Shown: positions 32,447 through 40,546, counted from the stretch's first letter. The stretch: DNA of 64,000 bases from Arthrobacter beigongshangensis (GCF_016820585.1 NZ_JADHDX010000004.1:1-64000), one strand, 5' to 3'. The notes: a model not told the origin generated them from the sequence alone. Program-made: numbers and translations.

Positions 32447-33364
32447 TTAGCGCCTAACTGACGCTGCCATTCTTACATACGTATGGCGTCTGCCTCTGAT
32501 AACGATTGAATAGGTCATGATGTTTTCTGGCACCGCGATTCCATAAAATCCTGTATCGCCGATATGGTAAATGTCTGCACCAGCCATTTTACTATTGAGT
32601 GCGATTTGACGAATTGTTGCCTCATCTGCTCCTTCTTGACTTGTGCCGATAGTGAGCATGGCTAACGCGCCTTTTGCGTGGACGAAGCGAACGTATTTTT
32701 CAGCTGTATCGACTGTGATTCCTGGCACAGTTCCCGGGGCAGGCATTAAAATAACATCAGCGCCTGCTTCGATAAAGCTTGAAAGAGTCGCCTCTGAAAT
32801 AATGCCGCTACCTGTTTCGTTTGCGACACCAGCGCCATGCATTTTCCCAGCGATGATTAATCCTTCTTCACCAAAAATCTCCCGTGCCTTCTTAATGGCA
32901 ACGACTGTTTCCTCGTTTGTCACTCCGGTTTTGGGATTCCCAGTTAAACAAATAAAATCAAAGCCTAGCTTTTTAGCTTCACGTAATGCTTCTTCGGTAG
33001 CTGTTCGCCCCTTTGAAACAGTATCTAGCTTTTCAATTTGTTCAGCGTTCAGATCAACGGGTTCTAAATTTAGACCGATAGGACGCCCTGTTAATTCTTT
33101 TACCTTTTGAATGATTGATTCATTCTCATCGCATTTGTATCCTTCAACGGCAGGGTTAAAAACGTCAAATAAATTCAATAATAGTAAATCCGCACCAAAG
33201 GAAGCAGCAAGTTCAGCATTTGTAATACCTGGATATAATGGTGCTACAGAAGTCATCGTCTCCGATAACATCACTCTTCCTTCACATGCGCGTATCGATT
33301 TCTTTAAGTCTTGGCCATTCATTTTTTGAAAATCGGAAGCGGTACAATCTAATAATCTTTTCAC
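32447..33364 (-). CDS. TIM-barrel protein of the DUF7916/PEP-mutase-like kind
   Basis: A 305-residue predicted alpha/beta barrel. It begins MKRLLDCTASDFQKMNGQDL and has repeated strand ends: ADLLLLNLFDVFNP, RPIGLNLEP, FDFICLTGNPKTGV, GLIIAGKMHGAG, ADVILMPAPGTVPG and AGADIYHIGDTGF, then IRGRRHTYVRMA near the C-terminus. Such proteins are loosely annotated as PEP phosphonomutase-related and often sit next to PTS or GntR genes. GGAGGAA lies before ATG 33364. It follows a HutC-type GntR gene by 26 bases. Enzymatic function is not established; a phosphosugar-linked role is a guess. Confidence 0.6.
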   Translation of the reverse strand: MKRLLDCTASDFQKMNGQDLKKSIRACEGRVMLSETMTSVAPLYPGITNAELAASFGADLLLLNLFDVFNPAVEGYKCDENESIIQKVKELTGRPIGLNLEPVDLNAEQIEKLDTVSKGRTATEEALREAKKLGFDFICLTGNPKTGVTNEETVVAIKKAREIFGEEGLIIAGKMHGAGVANETGSGIISEATLSSFIEAGADVILMPAPGTVPGITVDTAEKYVRFVHAKGALAMLTIGTSQEGADEATIRQIALNSKMAGADIYHIGDTGFYGIAVPENIMTYSIVIRGRRHTYVRMAASVRR

Positions 33365-33390
33365 AGAAATTCCTCCATTTAATTAGTATT

Positions 33391-34110
33391 TTATCTTGTC
33401 ACTTTCACTTTGAATTTATAGCGGTCAGCACGATAAAATGATTGTACAAACTCTAATGGACTATCATTTTCAACAAGACCTACTCGGGAAATATAGAGTA
33501 CGGGATCACCCACTTTAATATGAAGAGCTTCTGCTTCACGCTTCTCGGCAACCATTGCTTCTACATCCTGTTGTGCGGACAATATACTCAAGTTAAGCTC
33601 ACTTTCGACATATTGATAGATGGACTGTTCTGCAATTTCCTTTGTTAACCCTGGCACGAGGTCCACTGACGTATAAAATAGTTGTAAAGCAATTGGTAAA
33701 TGGTCGGCTAAGCGCAATCTTTTGATTTCATAAATAGGTGATCCTTCTTTTAGCCCTAATTTTTGCGCTATCTCTTCGTTTGCTTCAATTTTGTTGAATG
33801 CTAATACCTTTGTGCCTGGTTCCATCCCTCGTGAACGCATATCCTCCGAAAAACTCGTTAAGTGATCTAAATTTTGCTCGAGCTTCTTCAATGCAACAAA
33901 GGTTCCTACTCCGCGTTTACGTTGCAGGTAGCCATCGTTTGTAAGATTAGTAATCGCTTGTCTTACTGTCATTCTACTCACTTCGTACTTCTCAGCAAAT
34001 TCGCGCTCGGAGGGTATTAGATCTTCGGGATTTAGTTGCTTCGTGATTAATTCCTTTATTACTTGTTCCAATTGAGAATAAATTGGTATGGACGAGTTTT
34101 TGTTTATCAT
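33391..34110 (-). CDS. GntR/HutC-family regulator (NagR/YvoA-like)
   Basis: A 239-residue regulator with an N-terminal winged helix (residues 1-70: PIYSQLEQVIKELI, IPSEREFAEKYEVSRMTVRQAI, GYLQRKRGVGTFVA) and a C-terminal UTRA effector domain. GAAGGGAA is well spaced for ATG 34110. It is first in an operon with the TIM-barrel gene and is probably autoregulated by the 16-bp-arm palindrome at 34159..34194. Resemblance to NagR suggests an amino-sugar phosphate ligand, but this is not shown. Confidence 0.87.
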   Translation of the reverse strand: MINKNSSIPIYSQLEQVIKELITKQLNPEDLIPSEREFAEKYEVSRMTVRQAITNLTNDGYLQRKRGVGTFVALKKLEQNLDHLTSFSEDMRSRGMEPGTKVLAFNKIEANEEIAQKLGLKEGSPIYEIKRLRLADHLPIALQLFYTSVDLVPGLTKEIAEQSIYQYVESELNLSILSAQQDVEAMVAEKREAEALHIKVGDPVLYISRVGLVENDSPLEFVQSFYRADRYKFKVKVTR

Positions 34111-34152
34111 TCTGTAAATTCCCTTCATCCTCAAGACGTAACCTCAAATTTC

Positions 34153-34194
34153 ATTTTAACACCTAGTGGTATAGTTGTCTATACCACTAGGTGT
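34153..34194 (-). promoter_or_regulatory. GntR promoter with long perfect operator palindrome
   Basis: ACACCTAGTGGTATAG (34159..34174) and CTATACCACTAGGTGT (34179..34194) are perfect arms around TTGT. Embedded GGTATA/TATACC halves match the style of HutC/NagR operators. On the minus strand TAGACA (34181..34176) and TAAAAT (34158..34153), 17 apart, form a promoter overlapped by the palindrome. Confidence 0.8.
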
Positions 34195-34303
34195 GCGCTA
34201 CTTAAAATATCATTCCCCGATTGAAGTAGGAAATTTCATACGAGTTGATAAGGGAAGTATTTACGTTTAAAGTACTTGTCACTACCCTTTTTAAACTAAA
34301 GTG

Positions 34304-34436
34304 TTGACAGTAAGATTAAATCTATGTTAAATTTAGTTTGAATTCAAGATAACTGAATTCGAGGTATTAATAAAATCGAGTAAATTTGATAAGGGTAGTA
34401 AATTTTTTTGAATCAATATATCTAGAATTCAAGGTA
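34304..34436 (+). promoter_or_regulatory. Promoter and GAATTC-centred MhqR-type operators
   Basis: TTGACA (34304..34309) and TTAAAT (34327..34332) are 17 bases apart. Downstream lie three dyads centred on GAATTC at 34340, 34355 and 34425; the last, TATCTAGAATTCAAGGTA (34419..34436), is the best. B. subtilis MhqR binds TATCTCGAATTCGAGATA, so these are its likely counterparts, controlling the dioxygenase operon. The MarR gene of the same operon (37811) is the presumed regulator. Confidence 0.75.
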
Positions 34437-34469
34437 TATTGGTTCGAAATAACAATAGGAGGAAATAGA

Positions 34470-35453
34470 ATGAACCATTTAAAAGGAATGCACCACGTAA
34501 CAGCGATTACGAGCAGTGCAGAGAAAAACTATGAATTTTTCACATATGTATTAGGAATGCGTCTTGTGAAGAAAACAGTCAATCAGGATGATATTCAAAC
34601 GTATCATTTATTCTTCGCAGACGATAAAGGCTCTGCTGGTACGGACATGACATTTTTTGATTTCCCTGGTATTCCAAAAGGTACACATGGAACGAATGAG
34701 ATTTACAAAACAGCTTTCCGTGTCCCGACGGATGCTGCACTTGAATACTGGGTGAAACGTTTTGATAAGTACGAAGTGAAAAATACAGGTATTGAAGAAA
34801 CGTTTGGGAAGAAAACAATTTCATTTGTGGACTTTGATGACCAACAATATATGTTAGTGTCTGATGAATTGAACAAGGGTGTTGCATCAGGCACGCCTTG
34901 GCAGAATGGTCCGGTACCTTTGGAATTTGCGATTACAGGTTTAGGACCCATTCATATTCGCATCGAACAATTTGATTATTTGAAGGAAGTATTGGAAAAA
35001 GTAATGTTAATGCGCGAGATTGCACAAGAGGGTTCCCAGCATTTATTTGAAGTTGGTGAAGGTGGAAATGGTGCGCAAGTAATTGTCGAGCACAATACGA
35101 CTTTACCAGCGGGTCGACAAGGATTCGGTACAGTGCATCACGCGGCTTTCCGTGTAGAAGATACGAAAGTATTATATGAATGGATTGAACATATGGAAGC
35201 TGCTGGTTTCGGTACTTCTGGGTATGTGGACCGCTTCTTCTTTGAATCTTTATATGCACGCGTAGCACCTGGCATCCTTTTTGAATGGGCAACAGATGGT
35301 CCTGGATTTATGGGGGATGAGCCTTATGAAACAGTAGGTGAAATTCTATCCCTACCGCCATTCCTTGAAGGAAAACGGGAGCAAATTGAAGCAACAGTGA
35401 GACCAATCGACACAGTGCGTAGCACGCTTAAAATTGAAAAAGAGTACTTATAA
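34470..35453 (+). CDS. Ring-cleaving dioxygenase, MhqO/MhqA type
   Basis: A 327-residue VOC-fold enzyme with two modules: GMHHVTAITSSAEKNYEFFT at the N-terminus and GFGTVHHAAFRVEDTKVLYE in the second half, plus ILFEWATDGPGFMGDE near the end. The metal triad is expected from His8/His9, the HH of VHHAAF and the Glu of LFEWATD. It probably opens hydroquinone-type rings, as proposed for MhqA/E/O. AGGAGG before ATG 34470 fixes the start; the longer frame to 34386 covers the operator. First gene of an MhqR-type operon. Confidence 0.87.
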   Translation: MNHLKGMHHVTAITSSAEKNYEFFTYVLGMRLVKKTVNQDDIQTYHLFFADDKGSAGTDMTFFDFPGIPKGTHGTNEIYKTAFRVPTDAALEYWVKRFDKYEVKNTGIEETFGKKTISFVDFDDQQYMLVSDELNKGVASGTPWQNGPVPLEFAITGLGPIHIRIEQFDYLKEVLEKVMLMREIAQEGSQHLFEVGEGGNGAQVIVEHNTTLPAGRQGFGTVHHAAFRVEDTKVLYEWIEHMEAAGFGTSGYVDRFFFESLYARVAPGILFEWATDGPGFMGDEPYETVGEILSLPPFLEGKREQIEATVRPIDTVRSTLKIEKEYL

Positions 35454-35470
35454 GGAGGTGAAATTGGAAA

Positions 35471-36067
35471 ATGGGCTTTTTCGGTAAATTATTTGGAGCA
35501 CAACAAGAGGAGGAAAAAATAATGACAAAATCAAATATAGGTATTATTTTAGGATCAACACGTGAAGGACGCGTAAGTCCACAAGTAGGAGCATGGGTAA
35601 AAGAACTAGCAGATAAACGTGGAGATGCAAACTACACGATTATCGATATTGCAGAATACAAATTACCACTGTTAGGTGAAGCAGGCGGCGACGCATCAGG
35701 TGCAGCAGCATGGTCAGAAATCATTGCCAAACAAGACGGATTCGTATTCATCGTTCAAGAGTATAATCACTCTATCTCAGCATCACTTAAAAACGCATTA
35801 GATTACTTGCGTGATGAGTGGAACAACAAAGCAGCGGGTATCGTATCATACGGTTCAGTAGGTGGAGCTCGTGCTGCAGAACATTTACGTGGCATTTTAA
35901 GTGAATTGCTTGTCGCACATGTTCGTGTACATCCGGCATTATCATTATTTACAGACTTCGAAAATGGTACAGACTTCAAACCAGCTGCTGTACAAGCAGA
36001 TTCAGTAAATCAAATGCTAGACCAAGTAATTCCTTGGACAACTGCATTGAATACAGTACGTAAATAA
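35471..36067 (+). CDS. NADPH-dependent FMN reductase with short N-terminal extension
   Basis: A 198-residue (or 181-residue) flavodoxin-fold reductase with GIILGSTREGRVSPQVGAWV, QEYNHSISASLKNALDYL and EWNNKAAGIVSYGS. Two in-frame starts each have a good ribosome site: AAGGAGGTG before ATG 35471 and GAGGAGG before ATG 35522. The longer form adds MGFFGKLFGAQQEEEKI, whose first nine residues could form a small amphipathic membrane-binding helix. It is related to the gene at 900 and to the relic at 14386. It lies in the MhqR-type operon between two dioxygenases; likely role is two-electron quinone or azo reduction. Confidence 0.85.
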   Translation: MGFFGKLFGAQQEEEKIMTKSNIGIILGSTREGRVSPQVGAWVKELADKRGDANYTIIDIAEYKLPLLGEAGGDASGAAAWSEIIAKQDGFVFIVQEYNHSISASLKNALDYLRDEWNNKAAGIVSYGSVGGARAAEHLRGILSELLVAHVRVHPALSLFTDFENGTDFKPAAVQADSVNQMLDQVIPWTTALNTVRK

Positions 36068-36090
36068 TCTAAAAGTAAGTAAATCTCTAC

Positions 36091-36126
36091 AAATCACAAA
36101 ATGTGTATGCGCACATTTTGTGATTT
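36091..36126. terminator. Intercistronic hairpin 1
   Basis: AAATCACAAAATGTG (36091..36105) pairs perfectly with CACATTTTGTGATTT around TATGCG and is followed by TAATAAAT. It lies between the FMN reductase and the second dioxygenase and could attenuate or process the mRNA. Confidence 0.6.
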
Positions 36127-36132
36127 TAATAA

Positions 36133-36187
36133 ATAAATTCTGAGCAAAACGCTATTAAATAGATTAAAGGTTTTGCTCAGAATTTAT
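36133..36187. other. Intercistronic hairpin 2, 18-bp perfect stem
   Basis: ATAAATTCTGAGCAAAAC (36133..36150) pairs perfectly with its complement at 36170..36187 around a 19-base loop. No T-run follows. It stands directly after hairpin 1 and 33 bases before the next start codon; an mRNA-stability or operator role is possible. Confidence 0.6.
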
Positions 36188-36220
36188 GAAGTTCATTCAA
36201 AAAAAGAGGAGGAAATAATA

Positions 36221-37159
36221 ATGAAAAAGCAAACAGCAGGTATTCACCATATTACAGCCATCGTCGGTCATCCACAGGAAAATATTGATTTTTATGCGGG
36301 AGTATTGGGTTTACGTTTAGTTAAGCAAACCGTGAACTTCGATGACCCTGGTACTTACCATCTCTATTTTGGTGATGGGGGAGGCAAGCCAGGAACAATT
36401 ATTACATTCTTCCCTTGGGCAGATGCCTATCAAGGACAAATTGGGGACGGACAAGTTGGTGTAACAACGTATGTTGTGCCAGAAGGATCTTTAGATTTTT
36501 GGGGAAACCGTTTGACAAAATTTAGTATTGAATTTAAAAAAGCAGAGCGATTTGGAGAACAAGTCATTCAATTTGATGATCCGCACGGCTTACATGTAGA
36601 GCTTGTAGCACGCGCAGAAGGTGGACAAAACAACTGGACATTTGGCGGCGTAACACCGGAAGTTGCCATTAAAGGATTCGGCGGTGCAACACTGTACTCA
36701 AGCAAACCAGAAGAAACTGCCGAAACACTAACTAATGTAATGGGCCTTGAATTGGTTGGAACGGAAGGTGATTATACACGCTATCAAGCTCCAGCTGCTA
36801 TCGGTAATATCATAGATTTAAAAATGATCACGGGTGTTCGTGGCACAATGGGTGTCGGGACTGTTCACCATATTGCATGGCGTGCAAAAGATGATGCGGC
36901 TCTTCTTGAATGGCAACAATATGCCGGAGATCATGGCCAATATGTAACTGAAGTGAAGGACCGAAACTATTTCAACGCACTATACTTCCGTGAATCAGGC
37001 GAAATACTATTTGAAATCGCAACAGACCCACCAGGATTTGCCCATGATGAAACAGCTGAAACAATGGGAACACAGTTGATGTTACCGGCACAATATGAGC
37101 AGCGTCGTGAGCAATTAGTTCATTCGCTTATTCCAATTCAAGTGCGTCCAATCGACTAA
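36221..37159 (+). CDS. Ring-cleaving dioxygenase, MhqE/MhqO type
   Basis: A 312-residue two-module VOC enzyme: TAGIHHITAIVGHPQENIDF, then LGLRLVKQTVNFDDPGTYHL, VGTVHHIAWRAKDDAALLEW and ILFEIATDPPGFAHDE. It is clearly homologous to the protein encoded from 34470 and carries the same expected His/His/Glu iron site. GAGGAGG precedes ATG 36221. Two such enzymes with an FMN reductase and a MarR regulator match the mhq regulon of B. subtilis, which defends against methylhydroquinone and catechol. Division of labour between the two is unknown. Confidence 0.88.
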   Translation: MKKQTAGIHHITAIVGHPQENIDFYAGVLGLRLVKQTVNFDDPGTYHLYFGDGGGKPGTIITFFPWADAYQGQIGDGQVGVTTYVVPEGSLDFWGNRLTKFSIEFKKAERFGEQVIQFDDPHGLHVELVARAEGGQNNWTFGGVTPEVAIKGFGGATLYSSKPEETAETLTNVMGLELVGTEGDYTRYQAPAAIGNIIDLKMITGVRGTMGVGTVHHIAWRAKDDAALLEWQQYAGDHGQYVTEVKDRNYFNALYFRESGEILFEIATDPPGFAHDETAETMGTQLMLPAQYEQRREQLVHSLIPIQVRPID

Positions 37160-37177
37160 ATAAGGAGGCTAAGGCAG

Positions 37178-37783
37178 TTGATTTCAATCAATCCTCAAGA
37201 AAATAGTGAGCGGGATAATTATAAACTTCTTATTGGTTCTATCATTCCTAGACCGATAGCTTTTGTTACGACACAATCTGAGGATGGTATCGTAAATGGT
37301 GCACCTTTTAGCTATTTTAATATTGTTTCATCCAACCCACCAATGGTTTCACTTGCTATCCAAAGGCCGGATGACCATCTAAAAGATACGGCTCGAAATA
37401 TTTATAGTAATCGCCAATTTGTTGTGCATATCGTGGATGAGGATAATATGGTGAAGGTTAATGAAACTGCAGCCTCATTACCGGCAACTGAAAGTGAAAT
37501 CGAATTGGCGAATCTAACGCTTGTACAAAGTGAAAATATATCTGTACCGGGCGTGAAGGAAGCGAAAGTTCGAATGGAATGCAGACTTGTTCAGGCTATT
37601 CCTTTAGGTGGAGATGCCCCGGGTAGTGATTTGTTTATTGGAGAAGTTGTACGATTTCATGTCGATGAAGCAATATATGAAGATGGACGAATCGACCCTA
37701 GAGGTTTAAAGGCAGTTAGTCGTTTAGCAGGTGCCAATTACGCGCGGATTGGTGATATATTTTCTATTGAAAGACCGAAGTAG
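37178..37783 (+). CDS. Flavin reductase-like domain protein (DIM6/NTAB family)
   Basis: A 201-residue FMN-binding split-barrel protein. It shows LLIGSIIPRPIAFVTTQSEDG, GAPFSYFNIVSSNPPMVSLAI and FVVHIVDEDNM, the FMN-binding core of the flavin reductase family; the GLKAVSRLAGANYARIGDIF tail is also typical. The start is a TTG at 37178, nine bases after AAGGAGG. It lies in the MhqR-type operon just ahead of the MarR gene. It may supply reduced flavin or reduce quinones directly. Confidence 0.85.
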   Translation: MISINPQENSERDNYKLLIGSIIPRPIAFVTTQSEDGIVNGAPFSYFNIVSSNPPMVSLAIQRPDDHLKDTARNIYSNRQFVVHIVDEDNMVKVNETAASLPATESEIELANLTLVQSENISVPGVKEAKVRMECRLVQAIPLGGDAPGSDLFIGEVVRFHVDEAIYEDGRIDPRGLKAVSRLAGANYARIGDIFSIERPK

Positions 37784-37810
37784 TGAGATAGCATCTCGTG
37801 AGGTGATTAA

Positions 37811-38239
37811 ATGAATGGAAAATGTGAAAATCAAACCTATTTGATGTTAATGAAAACAACCAAAGCAATTCAGGAGCGAATAAGGCGAGAAATGCTTACT
37901 AATAAGCTGAACATAACGGAGTTTTCTGTACTAGAGGCGCTTTATCTGGAGGAGAAGCAAACGATTCAGCAGATTGGCAATAGCATACTCATTTCTAGTG
38001 GTTCTATGACTTATGTTATAGATAAGCTGGAGCATAAGGGATTATTAAATCGTAATGGATGTCCGAATGATCGACGAGTCATCCATGTGCTATTAACGGA
38101 AGATGGGATTCGCTTAATGGAGAAAATCATGCCTACCCATCGAGAGATGGTGAATGATCTGTTTGGCTCTTTAACTGATAATGAGTCCGAGATGATGGTA
38201 AAGCTTTTGGGTAAAGTGAGTAAAAAAGTGAAGACATAA
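37811..38239 (+). CDS. mhqR: MarR-family regulator, MhqR-like
   Basis: A 142-residue winged-helix dimer. The recognition region reads ITEFSVLEALYLEEKQTIQQ and ILISSGSMTYVIDKLEHKGLL, followed by the wing NGCPNDRRVIHVLLTEDG. GAGGTGAT precedes ATG 37811. It is the last gene of the quinone-detoxification operon, and MhqR-style GAATTC palindromes stand before that operon and before the nitroreductase gene. A role as MhqR-type repressor released by quinones is therefore likely. Cys5 and Cys81 (NGCPN) could serve thiol sensing, although B. subtilis MhqR is not known to use cysteine. Confidence 0.8.
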   Translation: MNGKCENQTYLMLMKTTKAIQERIRREMLTNKLNITEFSVLEALYLEEKQTIQQIGNSILISSGSMTYVIDKLEHKGLLNRNGCPNDRRVIHVLLTEDGIRLMEKIMPTHREMVNDLFGSLTDNESEMMVKLLGKVSKKVKT

Positions 38240-38255
38240 TTTTTTTGTTTAATAA

Positions 38256-38273
38256 TACCTCGAATTCGAGATT
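38256..38273 (+). promoter_or_regulatory. MhqR-type operator before the nitroreductase gene
   Basis: TACCTCGAATTCGAGATT matches the B. subtilis MhqR palindrome TATCTCGAATTCGAGATA in 16 of 18 positions. It lies 110 bases before ATG 38384. Confidence 0.8.
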
Positions 38274-38383
38274 AGTAATAGTATAAAATGGAAGTAGTAA
38301 TAACTTAAAAAATAGGGATTTACCAACCAATGGACTTGTAGTTTCTCATGTTAGTTCACTAAAATAATTTTGGAGGTAAAAGT

Positions 38384-39004
38384 ATGGAAGCGTTTAATCA
38401 GTTAGTAGTGGAACGACGTTCAGCAAGTAACTTTATGGAGGGGGTTGAAATCACTGCAAAGGAACTCGATGAAATTTTCGGTCTTGTGAAGATGGCTCCC
38501 TCTGCATTTAATTTACAACATACGAATTATCTTGTAGTACTGGATTCTGAATTAAAAGAAGAGGTTAGAAAAGCCGCATCTGGGCAATATAAAGTTCACT
38601 CAGCTTCGGCAGTCATTATTGTTCTAGGTGACAAGGATGCATACAAAGAAACGGAACGGATTTATGAAGGTCTACTCATGCTTGGCATTTTGAATAAACA
38701 ACAATACGAACATGAAATACAAGACGTTATTTCTCTATATGAAAGCCGGGGAGAAGTGTTTCAGAGGGATGAAGCCATTCGGAATGCTTCATTATCAGCG
38801 ATGATGTTTATGCTTGCAGCAAAAAGTAAGGGATGGGATACATGCCCGATGATTGGCTATGATTCGGCGCAACTAAAAAAGTTATTGTCTATTTCCGAGC
38901 AATATGAACCGGTTATGATGATTACCATAGGAAAAGAAAAGGTGGAAAGTAGAAGACCAAGAGGCTATCGAAAGCCCATAGGTGAGTTTGTGCAATACGT
39001 GTGA
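38384..39004 (+). CDS. Nitroreductase family protein, MhqN-like
   Basis: A 206-residue FMN-dependent oxidoreductase. The N-terminal VVERRSASNFMEGVEITAKE and FGLVKMAPSAFNLQHTNYLV hold the FMN-binding Arg and Ser/Asn residues. The central part, SLSAMMFMLAAKSKGWDTCP followed by MIGYDSAQLKKLL, and the basic tail RRPRGYRKPIGEFV fit the nitroreductase fold. GGAGG precedes ATG 38384. In B. subtilis mhqN (ydfN) is an MhqR target, and an excellent MhqR-type operator precedes this gene, so membership in the same regulon is likely. It would reduce quinones or nitroaromatics. Confidence 0.87.
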   Translation: MEAFNQLVVERRSASNFMEGVEITAKELDEIFGLVKMAPSAFNLQHTNYLVVLDSELKEEVRKAASGQYKVHSASAVIIVLGDKDAYKETERIYEGLLMLGILNKQQYEHEIQDVISLYESRGEVFQRDEAIRNASLSAMMFMLAAKSKGWDTCPMIGYDSAQLKKLLSISEQYEPVMMITIGKEKVESRRPRGYRKPIGEFVQYV

Positions 39005-39123
39005 AAAACCGGAATTTGAGAAGGAAAAAAGTATGCGCCGATGTTTAGAAATGGTAATCAAGAAGATTGGTATAAGCCGTTTTACAAAAACAGAGTAGAA
39101 AATCCTTAGTATGAGGTGAAGAT

Positions 39124-39532
39124 GTGCGCATTAAAAAAGCCCAACCAATTTTTATAGAGGGCAATGAAATTGCTGTTCTCTTGCTCCACTCTTTTACAAG
39201 CCATACGCGTGATATGAAAGCATTAGCTGAACCGATTCATCAGTCATTTGGATTTACTTGCTTCGTTCCATTGTTTAGTGGACATGGACAGGAGGCGGAG
39301 GCATTAATCGCTTATACGATAGATAGACCACCCTTAGAGTTGAAGCGACGGACGATTGACTACGCAGTCCGTTATAAGAAAATGGAAAATTAGTCTGAAA
39401 AACAGATTGAGGAAGATTTAAAGCAGCTCCATTCATTATCAATTGACTCATTTGAGCGCTTTCAACAGTTCATTTATGAAACAATGGATGAATTAGGGGA
39501 GGTCATAGCACCCATCGCTGTTTATTATGGAG
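39124..39532 (+). pseudogene. Carboxylesterase (Est30/YvaK-like), deleted and truncated
   Basis: The first half encodes an alpha/beta hydrolase start: EIAVLLLHSFTSHTRDMKAL, then GFTCFVPLFSGHGQ. The frame then jumps, without the catalytic GxSxG region, to a stop at 39393. After the stop, in the same frame, EDLKQLHSLSIDSFERFQQF and ELGEVIAPIAVYYGGRP belong to the C-terminal half of the same family, and there the match ends at the dispersed repeat (39533). Both an internal deletion and loss of the 3' end are apparent. Confidence 0.7.
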
Positions 39533-39580
39533 GGCGGCCTTCTCCAGTTCAGAAGACCTCTATTCCCTCGTCCCAAAAGC
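39533..39580. repeat. Dispersed repeat, copy B
   Basis: A 48-base segment beginning GGCGGC, about 88 percent identical by eye to 22594..22642. It starts exactly where the carboxylesterase remnant ends. Confidence 0.6.
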
Positions 39581-39600
39581 GGTTGGTTTCGACAAAATCG

Positions 39601-40476
39601 TCAAGTTAGCAGATAAGCCAGGTCGCCTTCGCTATGTTCAAATGTTTCGATAAACTTTTCGAGTGTGGAGGTTAAATACGCGTCTTTTCGTCTTATGAAT
39701 ACGGTATTGATTTTACTATATTTTTCAGGTAAGTAATGATACTGGACAAGACCTTTTTCTGCCAAGTGGGAAACGGCTGATTTTGGAACAAACGTAATGC
39801 CAAGTCCCATGGAAACACTGCCTATGATTGTTTCCAAGGTCCCGAATTCCATCACTTTTTGTGGCGTTATGTTTTGATCTTTATACCATGTTTCCAGTCT
39901 TGCCCGGTAACCGCATCCTTTGCTAAAGCATAGGAATGGTTCCTGTTTCAATTGTTCAATTGATGTTTTCGTCTTGTCCGATATTAAGACAAGCTCTTCT
40001 TGAAAGACGTCATGGGAAACAAGTTCAGGATGTTGGTCGATTTCTGTCACGAAAGCACCGTCTAAACTGTGATTTAATACATCTTTTTGGAGTTGTTCAG
40101 TAACACCTGTCACGAGTGATAAGTCTACATTTTTATATTTTTTGTTATAGGAAGATAGTATAGCTGGTAATTTAATGACTGTTTCTACGGATCCAACTTC
40201 CAGTTTTCCTGCTGGCTCGGTTTTACTTTGGACGACCTTTTTCATTTCATTTGTTAGTGATAGGATTTTCTCGGAATAGACAAGCAATTTTTTACCTTCA
40301 GGTGTTAACGTCATTCCGCGGTTGTGACGATTAAATAGAGCCGTGTTCATTTCAGCCTCAAGCTTCTTGATTCTTGATGTAATATTGGATTGGACGTAAC
40401 TTAATTCTTTTGCAGCTTCGGTAATCGTACCTTTTTGCGCAACCATTTGAAAGATTTCCAAGTCTTTAAACTCCAT
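39601..40476 (-). CDS. LysR-family transcriptional regulator
   Basis: A 291-residue regulator. The N-terminal winged HTH is typical (MEFKDLEIFQMVAQKGTITE, AAKELSYVQSNITSRIKKLE). The effector domain (90-291) has LEVGSVETVIKLPAILSSY and a GLGITFVPKSAV hinge region. GAAAGGGGTAAT precedes ATG 40476. It is divergent from an EamA-type transporter, and a nested palindrome lies between them (40516..40546). In the LysR pattern it probably activates the transporter and represses itself. Confidence 0.88.
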   Translation of the reverse strand: MEFKDLEIFQMVAQKGTITEAAKELSYVQSNITSRIKKLEAEMNTALFNRHNRGMTLTPEGKKLLVYSEKILSLTNEMKKVVQSKTEPAGKLEVGSVETVIKLPAILSSYNKKYKNVDLSLVTGVTEQLQKDVLNHSLDGAFVTEIDQHPELVSHDVFQEELVLISDKTKTSIEQLKQEPFLCFSKGCGYRARLETWYKDQNITPQKVMEFGTLETIIGSVSMGLGITFVPKSAVSHLAEKGLVQYHYLPEKYSKINTVFIRRKDAYLTSTLEKFIETFEHSEGDLAYLLT

Positions 40477-40515
40477 GTGATTACCCCTTTCAACTTACTT
40501 TTATTCTATGATATC

Positions 40516-40546
40516 AACAATAGTGATGTTAGGCATCAATATTGTT
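40516..40546. promoter_or_regulatory. Nested palindrome, probable LysR binding site
   Basis: AACAATAGTGATG (40516..40528) faces CATCAATATTGTT (40534..40546) with one mismatch around TTAGG. It lies in the divergent promoter region between the LysR and transporter genes, as LysR recognition sites usually do. Confidence 0.6.

Noticed and set aside
32643..33110. A 155-codon open frame antisense to the TIM-barrel gene
   Set aside because: Same reasoning: fully covered by a conserved gene, with no start signal.
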